From positions 124,001 to 188,000 of the forward strand of contig NZ_AGAV01000003.1 in the NCBI RefSeq assembly GCF_000224785.1: a stretch of DNA of 64,000 bases. The letters are read 5' to 3'. Below are positions 59,296 through 64,000 of this stretch, piece after piece. This DNA comes from Lentibacillus jeotgali. GTDB taxonomy: Bacteria > Bacillota > Bacilli > Bacillales > Amphibacillaceae. Under the pieces are notes generated by a model, which worked only from the letters and a program-made list of their open reading frames with translations, did no database searches and had not been told where the DNA came from. The number at the start of each line of letters is the position of its first letter. Position 1 is the stretch's first letter. A program made the translations under genes and the position numbers.

Positions 59296-59582
59296 TATTA
59301 TCACCTCCTTTAATTTCAGCAATGAACCTCATCTAAACTATATCACGCTACCATGCAGGGCGCAACTTTAAAATAAAAGGGATTACACACAGGGAAATGC
59401 CATGTCACCAGGCGAAATCATCATTAAGGATAATGTCAATAATTCATTGTTGAAATAACGCAAAATCAAAAGGTGTCATGCTTTTAGTTTTGGTCACACG
59501 AATTTCATTTTGTTACAAGCCAGGGAAATACGACAAATGGTTTAGATGCAATACTGTCAAAGTGTATCTTGTATGTAATTAT

Positions 59583-59615
59583 AAAAACGCTCCGGTTTGG
59601 ATATTTACCGAAGCG
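59583..59615 (-). terminator. Terminator of the zinc-ribbon protein gene
   Basis: CGCTCCGGT and TACCGAAGCG pair with one bulge; on the minus strand GCGTTTTTAT follows. It is about 45 bases past the stop at 59658. Confidence 0.7.
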
Positions 59616-59657
59616 CATTTGTTACATTGTGTCATAGCGATATGCCGTATGTGGAAA

Positions 59658-59915
59658 CTACTGCCGGTTATGCCGGTCATGTTCAGCAAACTTCACAAAT
59701 GTTAGCTCATCTTCCACCAGCCCGCATGAACCGCATTGAATTTTATACTCTGGACCGCTGTAAGTCATATGAAATATCTCCGGTTGGCCGTCTGTATAAT
59801 CATTTAAAAGTTCGCCAGTCTGCGGGTCCAATTTCACCGGTTTTGCCACTTGCTCGATAATATTAAACCGTGAACGATTCGTTTTGCAATTGGGACAAAG
59901 GTATTGCTGGGTCAT
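59658..59915 (-). CDS. Zinc-ribbon protein of unknown function
   Basis: An 85-residue protein with two knuckles: Y-L-C-P-N-C-K-T near the start and I-Q-C-G-S-C-G-L near residue 65, which should bind one zinc. The middle ([10 protein letters not shown], then [11 protein letters not shown]) is probably a beta hairpin. A conserved hypothetical in Bacillaceae as far as I know, without an assigned role. ATG 59915 has GGAGGTG 6 bases upstream; the frame extends three codons further without benefit. Confidence 0.7.
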   Translation of the reverse strand: MTQQYLCPNCKTNRSRFNIIEQVAKPVKLDPQTGELLNDYTDGQPEIFHMTYSGPEYKIQCGSCGLVEDELTFVKFAEHDRHNRQ

Positions 59916-59987
59916 AACAGACACCTCCAGTCCTTATTATTCTAGAACTGTAAAAACTTATACAGGAGGTTAAATTCCTCATTCAGT

Positions 59988-60028
59988 GTAAAAATAAAAA
60001 CCATCACCCATTATAATAAGTGATGGTT
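59988..60028 (-). terminator. Terminator of the yueI-like gene
   Basis: AACCATCAC (59999-60007) pairs with GTGATGGTT (60020-60028), and on the minus strand TTTTATTTTTAC follows. Confidence 0.85.
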
Positions 60029-60059
60029 GAAAGGTGTTCAGCAATCCAAAAAACGCGGT

Positions 60060-60503
60060 CTATGAAAGCCAGCGTTTGATTTTTCCAAGAAAGGATTCAT
60101 CTGCTTCGGTGTCTTTAATCGTTTTTTCATCCGCGTGATCATCAATAAAAATATGTTCTTTTTCAATTGCATAATCATACGCAAGGACTGCGCCGATATC
60201 GGTATCGACCTCTTCATTGGTAACCTCAGTGTAAGGAATATTGTACTTGTTAGCTAGTGCTTTTTCTTCCTTCAGAAACTTGTGTGAAACATCGCCGTTC
60301 ATGAGCAGTTTAGCACCTTTGTTTGACTTCATTGCCTGATCGAGGTGTGCTAGTCCTTTATCTGACATGACCTGCCCTTTCGTAAGGACGATGACAATAC
60401 GTTCCCTGATTGTCCCCAGGTATTTTTTCCGCTCAGATCGTTTCGTTTGCCGGGTGCCATATATTCCTTCCGTTAAATAGTCGTCGACATTCTTTTGCCC
60501 CAT
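60060..60503 (-). CDS. YueI family protein (DUF1694)
   Basis: 147 residues. V-D-D-Y-L-T-E-G-I-Y-G, R-R-K-like Y-L-G-T-I-R-E-R-I, L-L-M-N-G-D-V-S and G-A-V-L-A-Y-D-Y-A-I match the DUF1694/YueI family, small cytoplasmic proteins with a nucleotide-binding-like fold and no proven function. GGAAGTGG precedes the ATG. Single gene with its own terminator. Confidence 0.85.
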   Translation of the reverse strand: MGQKNVDDYLTEGIYGTRQTKRSERKKYLGTIRERIVIVLTKGQVMSDKGLAHLDQAMKSNKGAKLLMNGDVSHKFLKEEKALANKYNIPYTEVTNEEVDTDIGAVLAYDYAIEKEHIFIDDHADEKTIKDTEADESFLGKIKRWLS

Positions 60504-60585
60504 ACTGCCACTTCCTTGTTAAGTATTAATATGTTTATTGTATATGATGAACAGCATCCTCGCAAAACCACAGTTTAAATTTGAA

Positions 60586-60610
60586 AAGTGCCCCAAGGGG
60601 AGGGGCACTT
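60586..60610 (-). terminator. Terminator of the yfhD-like gene
   Basis: AAGTGCCCC (60586-60594) pairs with GGGGCACTT (60602-60610); on minus, TTTTCAAATTT follows. Confidence 0.75.
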
Positions 60611-60614
60611 CTTC

Positions 60615-60797
60615 TCAGGAATTCTTGTTTTTCACACGTTTTTGAGCTGCTCGTCTTCTGATCTGAGCTATTTTGTCATGGTGGTCACCAAATTCTTCGG
60701 AAAACTCAACATCCTTGCTTTCCGTTATTGCATATTTCGGCGTCTGCGCCAAACGGGCTCTTCCTCTGCGGCTCGTGTGGTGCTCGTCTCTGCCCAT
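60615..60797 (-). CDS. YfhD family small protein
   Basis: A 60-residue very polar protein: M-G-R-D-E-H-H-T-S-R-R-G-R-A, then L-A-Q-T-P-K, K-D-V-E-F-S-E-E-F and an Arg/Lys-rich end. L-P/A-Q-T-P-K and D-V-E-F-S-E-E are the recognisable YfhD marks; YfhD is a small protein of Bacillaceae with no firm function. ATG 60797 has GAGGTGG upstream; the frame goes 31 codons further but that part is hydrophobic and unlike the family. Confidence 0.72.
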   Translation of the reverse strand: MGRDEHHTSRRGRARLAQTPKYAITESKDVEFSEEFGDHHDKIAQIRRRAAQKRVKNKNS

Positions 60798-60924
60798 ATT
60801 ATCCACCTCAATTAAAATGGCTTCGCGGATAGTATGTGCAAAAAACTGCGATATTATCCTACATGTAAAGGACAGTAATCCGCCACACAACGGTAGCCAA
60901 ATGCCCCTAAATGCCTAATTCTGT

Positions 60925-61131
60925 TCAACTAACATTCAGCGGGGGAAAAAGCATCCCCAATGAATGAAGTTTCGCTTCATCAGCTTCTGTCACCGCCGAA
61001 CAGATTATATAATTCATGAGACTGCCTGCTTCAGCAATCACCGTTTCTTGCGGGTCGCGCTCAACTTCAACAAATTGCATGTCATCCCCGTGGAGTTCGT
61101 AATCAATTTCGTGGTTATTCACGTTTTCCAT
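60925..61131 (-). pseudogene. AIM24/TIGR00266 family protein, truncated after about 40 residues
   Basis: The start is a normal family N-terminus: [18 protein letters not shown], then [14 protein letters not shown]. After M-N-Y (about 61010) the sequence becomes unrelated and stops at 60925-60927, where family members continue for another 200 residues. ATG 61131 is preceded by GGGGATGG. The rest of the gene is not in the window, so this is a deletion remnant. Confidence 0.7.
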
Positions 61132-61276
61132 CCCCTTATTAGCTATTACAGAGTAATACGTGGAAAATCCTGAAAAGATTCACACGCTTTGCAAATAATT
61201 ATAGAGCTTTTTCCATATACTACAAAAGTATACCTATGTATAAAATAATGCAGATGTTTTTGTTAGGAGGAATTTG

Positions 61277-63232
61277 ATGCCACTTAATATTACCCAGAAA
61301 CTGATTAAAGACCATCTAGTTACCGGAGAAATGACATCGGGTGAGGAGATTGGGTTGAAAATCGATCAGACACTTACTCAGGATGCGACCGGGACATTGG
61401 TCATGCTGGAACTTGAAGCAATGGAGCTTGACCAGGCGAAAACCGAAGTATCAGCGCAATATGTCGACCACAATCTGATTCAGGAAGACAGCAAAAACCC
61501 TGATGACCACTTGTTTCTGCAAAGTGCAACTGAACGCTTCGGACTGTATTTCTCCAGACCTGGAAATGGTGTGAGTCATCCCGTACATATGCAGCGATTG
61601 GCTAAGCCGGGTAAAACCTTACTCGGATCTGACAGCCATACATGCGCAAACGGCTGTATGGGAATGCTCGCGATGGGGGCAGGCGGGATCGATGTTGCGA
61701 TGGCCATTGCCGGTGAACCCTTCTATGTCAAAATGCCGAAAGTCTGGGGTGTCAAGCTGACCGGAAAGCTCCCGGATTGGGTCAGCGCAAAAGACGTAAT
61801 TCTCGAGCTTCTGCGCAGACATGACGTTAAAGGCGGTGTTGGATCAGTCATTGAGTATTTTGGTCCGGGTGTAGAAAATTTAAGTGCAATGGATCGTCAC
61901 GTGATTGCCAATATGGGAGCCGAACTTGGTGCAACAGGTACTGTTTTTCCATCCGATAAAGAAGTCAAACGCTTTCTGAAGGCACAGGACCGTGAAGACG
62001 ACTGGATTGAGCTAACAGCAGATAAAGGGGCAGCATATGACATTTTGGAAGAAGTCGATCTCTCGGAACTCGAACCGCTGATTGCCAAGCCATCGAGCCC
62101 GGGCAATGTTGTCGCTGTCAGGGAATTGGCCGGTACACCAATTTATCAATCGTATGTCGGATCTTCCGCCAACCCTGGATACCGTGATTTTGCTATTGCA
62201 GCAGAAATTGTAAACGGTATGAATATTGCCGATGGCGTATCATTTGATATTAACCCGACATCGAGGCAGATGCTGACAGACTTAGTACAAGAAAGTCACA
62301 TTGCCAGTCTGCTGCAGGCCGGTGCACGGATGCATCAGGCGGGATGCAATGGGTGCATTGGCATGGGACAGGCTCCTGCAACAGGCAGGAATAGTCTGCG
62401 CACAACGCCACGAAATTTCCCCGGACGCTCCGGGACACGAGAGGACAGTGTGTTTCTGTGCAGCCCGGAGACGGCGGCTGCATCTGCATTGACAGGGCAG
62501 ATAACCGATCCGCGCTCGCTTGAAGCAGACTATCCAAAAATAAAGGAGCCGAAGCACGCAACAGCGAACATGGATCTGCTTGATGAACCGCTTCCGTATG
62601 AGCAGGCGAAAGATGTTGAATTAAAGAAGGGTCCGAATATCGCTTCCATCCCTAAGATGGATGAAATGCCTGACCGTCTGGAATTGCCGATCCTCTTGAA
62701 AATGGACGATAATATATCGACCGATGAAATTTTGGCCGGCGGCGCCCGGGTTCTTCCATACCGAAGCAACCTGCCGGAAATCAGCAAGTTTACGTTCGAG
62801 ATCATCGACGATACGTACTATAAACGTGGAAAGGCAACCGTTGACGACGGCGGTCATGCGATTGTTGGAGGCTATAACTATGGCCAGGGTTCCAGTCGTG
62901 AACATGCAGCCCTGGCACCACGCTTTTTGGGACTGCGTGTTGCGCTTGTGAAAGATTTCGCGCGCATTCACTGGCAGAACCTTGTGAATTTTGGGGTGTT
63001 GCCGCTAACATTCGTCAACGAAGCGGATTATGATTTACTGTCCTCCGGTGACGTTTTGGTGCTGTCCGATTTGCGGAATAAAATCCAGCAGGGGAATGAA
63101 TTTTCAATCGATGTAAAAGATAAGAATGAACAAATCAATGTACAACACGGCCTTTCTGAACGGCAAATTGAGATTATGCTGAAAGGCGGCATTATTAATT
63201 GGGCAAAAGATCGGCAACAGATAGGAGGGTAA
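61277..63232 (+). CDS. Aconitate hydratase
   Basis: A 651-residue enzyme interconverting citrate and isocitrate through cis-aconitate. Cysteine ligands of the 4Fe-4S cluster are visible in S-D-S-H-T-C-A-N-G and in A-G-C-N-G-C-I-G-M-G. The swivel domain has Y-G-Q-G-S-S-R-E-H-A-A and F-A-R-I-H-W-Q-N-L. At 650 residues it belongs to the short (mitochondrial/Aquifex-like) group, not the 900-residue AcnA usual in Bacillus, so it may be a second or alternative aconitase. ATG 61277 lies 6 bases after AGGAGG. A zinc-knuckle gene follows after 3 bases. Confidence 0.9.
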   Translation: MPLNITQKLIKDHLVTGEMTSGEEIGLKIDQTLTQDATGTLVMLELEAMELDQAKTEVSAQYVDHNLIQEDSKNPDDHLFLQSATERFGLYFSRPGNGVSHPVHMQRLAKPGKTLLGSDSHTCANGCMGMLAMGAGGIDVAMAIAGEPFYVKMPKVWGVKLTGKLPDWVSAKDVILELLRRHDVKGGVGSVIEYFGPGVENLSAMDRHVIANMGAELGATGTVFPSDKEVKRFLKAQDREDDWIELTADKGAAYDILEEVDLSELEPLIAKPSSPGNVVAVRELAGTPIYQSYVGSSANPGYRDFAIAAEIVNGMNIADGVSFDINPTSRQMLTDLVQESHIASLLQAGARMHQAGCNGCIGMGQAPATGRNSLRTTPRNFPGRSGTREDSVFLCSPETAAASALTGQITDPRSLEADYPKIKEPKHATANMDLLDEPLPYEQAKDVELKKGPNIASIPKMDEMPDRLELPILLKMDDNISTDEILAGGARVLPYRSNLPEISKFTFEIIDDTYYKRGKATVDDGGHAIVGGYNYGQGSSREHAALAPRFLGLRVALVKDFARIHWQNLVNFGVLPLTFVNEADYDLLSSGDVLVLSDLRNKIQQGNEFSIDVKDKNEQINVQHGLSERQIEIMLKGGIINWAKDRQQIGG

Positions 63233-63235
63233 ACC

Positions 63236-63409
63236 ATGGCACGCGAAAATACATGCAAAGCTTGTGAAGGAACAGGCATGCTTTCCGATGACGAAGGCTG
63301 GCAATACCAATGCAGTGTATGTCATGGCGACGGAACACGCGATATTGAGGACATTACAAGATCGGCACGCGTCATGTCCGTTGACGAAAATAATCGGCTG
63401 CTGGATTAA
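63236..63409 (+). CDS. Small DnaJ-type zinc-knuckle protein coupled to aconitase
   Basis: 57 residues with two C-x-x-C-x-G-x-G-like knuckles: C-K-A-C-E-G-T-G and C-S-V-C-H-G-D-G, the spacing used in the zinc centre of DnaJ. A polar helix (D-I-E-D-I-T-R-S-A-R) follows. The aconitase stop is 3 bases upstream and AGGAGG lies inside the aconitase end, so the pair is co-translated. It might help fold the enzyme or deliver metal, but this is a guess. It is too short to be found by length-filtered gene calls. Confidence 0.7.
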   Translation: MARENTCKACEGTGMLSDDEGWQYQCSVCHGDGTRDIEDITRSARVMSVDENNRLLD

Positions 63410-63430
63410 CCATGCGGTACAGAGTGAAAA

Positions 63431-63463
63431 GAAGGAATCGGCTCATTTGCCGATTCCTTCTTT
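63431..63463. terminator. Bidirectional terminator after the aconitase pair
   Basis: GAAGGAATCGGC (63431-63442) pairs with GCCGATTCCTTC (63449-63460), followed by TTTATTT; A-rich on the other side for the convergent coat gene. Confidence 0.85.
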
Positions 63464-63485
63464 ATTTAGCCTTGGCAGCCTTAGA

Positions 63486-64000
63486 TTAATGCGGCATTGT
63501 GCCCTGGGTCGGGGCGTAGCTTTGCTGGAATGCCTGCATATCCTGCTGCTGAAGCTGAGGCACTTGATAATATTGATTCTTGTTTTGATAAAGGAATACT
63601 TCATAGGCCATTTCAATTAAGTTCGGGACACTGTCTGCCAACACACGCCGCATAACGGGGTTGGTCATTTCCAGTGAAGCATTCGTAAATGCTGTTGCCG
63701 CTGATTTCAGCGAACTCATCATGAAGCCGGATACTTTCTCGTCATTGATTTCGCTGACCGATTGGATGGGAGCGGACGGCTGTGACGGAGGCTGCATACC
63801 ATACATAACGTTATTGTTCTGATCCATCTTGTAGGACTGGGTATCAACAGCCGGATCCTGTCCGGATTGGAAAGTGTCCACAATTGTATTATAAAGCTGG
63901 CTGCAAAAAGCCCGGTGTTTTTGTGACATCGTTTGCAATTCCGGATCCTGGATGTACTGTTCATAAAGCACACATTGATCCAGTGCGCCGGTCAGCGCTG
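63486..64000 (-). CDS. Spore coat protein, CotF-like (5' end outside window)
   Basis: The frame is open to the window edge, so the N-terminus is missing. Visible are C-V-L-Y-E-Q-Y-I-Q-D-P-E-L, a four-helix-like core with a low-complexity linker (M-Q-P-P-S-Q-P-S-A-P), then S-S-L-K-S-A-A-T-A-F-T-N-A-S-L-E-M-T-N-P-V-M-R-R and a Gln-rich tail. The second half matches CotF-type coat proteins, laid on the forespore surface. The internal GTG at 63971 is not the likely start because homology continues upstream. Confidence 0.75.
   Translation of the reverse strand, partial: ALTGALDQCVLYEQYIQDPELQTMSQKHRAFCSQLYNTIVDTFQSGQDPAVDTQSYKMDQNNNVMYGMQPPSQPSAPIQSVSEINDEKVSGFMMSSLKSAATAFTNASLEMTNPVMRRVLADSVPNLIEMAYEVFLYQNKNQYYQVPQLQQQDMQAFQQSYAPTQGTMPH

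Noticed and set aside
58955-59371. Plus-strand genes opposite the nonapeptide-repeat protein
   Set aside because: Both strands are open because the 27-bp repeat lacks stops, but the plus frames have no ribosome binding site and their peptides are mirror artefacts.
1-64000. tRNA, rRNA or replication origin
   Set aside because: No cloverleaf with CCA-type ends, no rRNA-like stretch and no DnaA-box cluster were noticed by eye; a dedicated scan was not possible.

Overview
The window looks like chromosomal DNA of a low-to-moderate GC, endospore-forming member of the Bacillaceae. Spore-coat (CotF-type) and spore-cortex (SleL/YaaH-type) genes, bacillithiol-linked YtxJ, an MhqR/MhqD quinone-response set, LtaS, YfhD, YueI, UPF0182 and a BCCT osmolyte carrier all fit a halotolerant genus such as Lentibacillus, Virgibacillus or Oceanobacillus. 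The genus is an inference; no rRNA or tRNA gene was seen.

Layout. 0-3.2 kb: the end of a PrpF-type gene, then a truncated-haemoglobin gene on the minus strand split by a complete group II intron lying antisense to it. 3.2-7.8 kb: a DUF420 membrane protein, an M20 peptidase, a TetR/MFS pair sharing an operator, and a LysR relic. 7.9-12.3 kb: a ketosynthase-like protein lacking both catalytic histidines, paired with a membrane histidine kinase; then a DCC protein/Bcr-CflA efflux operon. 12.5-19.2 kb: LtaS, a hydratase-like protein, an endonuclease III homologue, and a PadR/HAAS/PD40 operon. 19.4-23.3 kb: two FMN reductases, then an RluA-YjbQ-UPF0158-unknown-YtxJ gene run. 23.6-31.3 kb: DUF2512, UPF0182, an ABC ATPase whose permease has collapsed, catalase, EcsC. 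31.4-38 kb: DUF3891, the mhq genes and hom-thrC-thrB. 38-46.5 kb: a CYP152 P450, SleL, YaiI, a BCCT carrier, a squalene/phytoene synthase homologue and a TipA-type MerR regulator. 46.5-50.1 kb: thiW-tenA-thiD-thiM-thiE behind a TPP riboswitch. 50.2-64 kb: DUF2254, panF with yhdT, a phosphatase, a methyltransferase, acetoacetyl-CoA synthetase, a protein with recently duplicated repeats, small stress/spore proteins, aconitase and CotF.

Most notable. (1) Three intergenic arrays (about 23.3, 28.5 and 41.8 kb) of short direct repeats with a 20-21 bp period. Each has its own wording of one general core, AAYWTSAGC. Because the period is about two helical turns and not a multiple of three, they look like phased DNA-binding arrays rather than coding repeats. 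I do not recognise them. (2) The haemoglobin gene can be rebuilt in frame across the intron to base precision. (3) Three genes have a strong Shine-Dalgarno at ideal spacing from an ATT codon and no suitable ATG/GTG/TTG. (4) Gene decay is common: haemoglobin, ABC permease, LysR, GNAT, AIM24 and DUF3231-like fragments.
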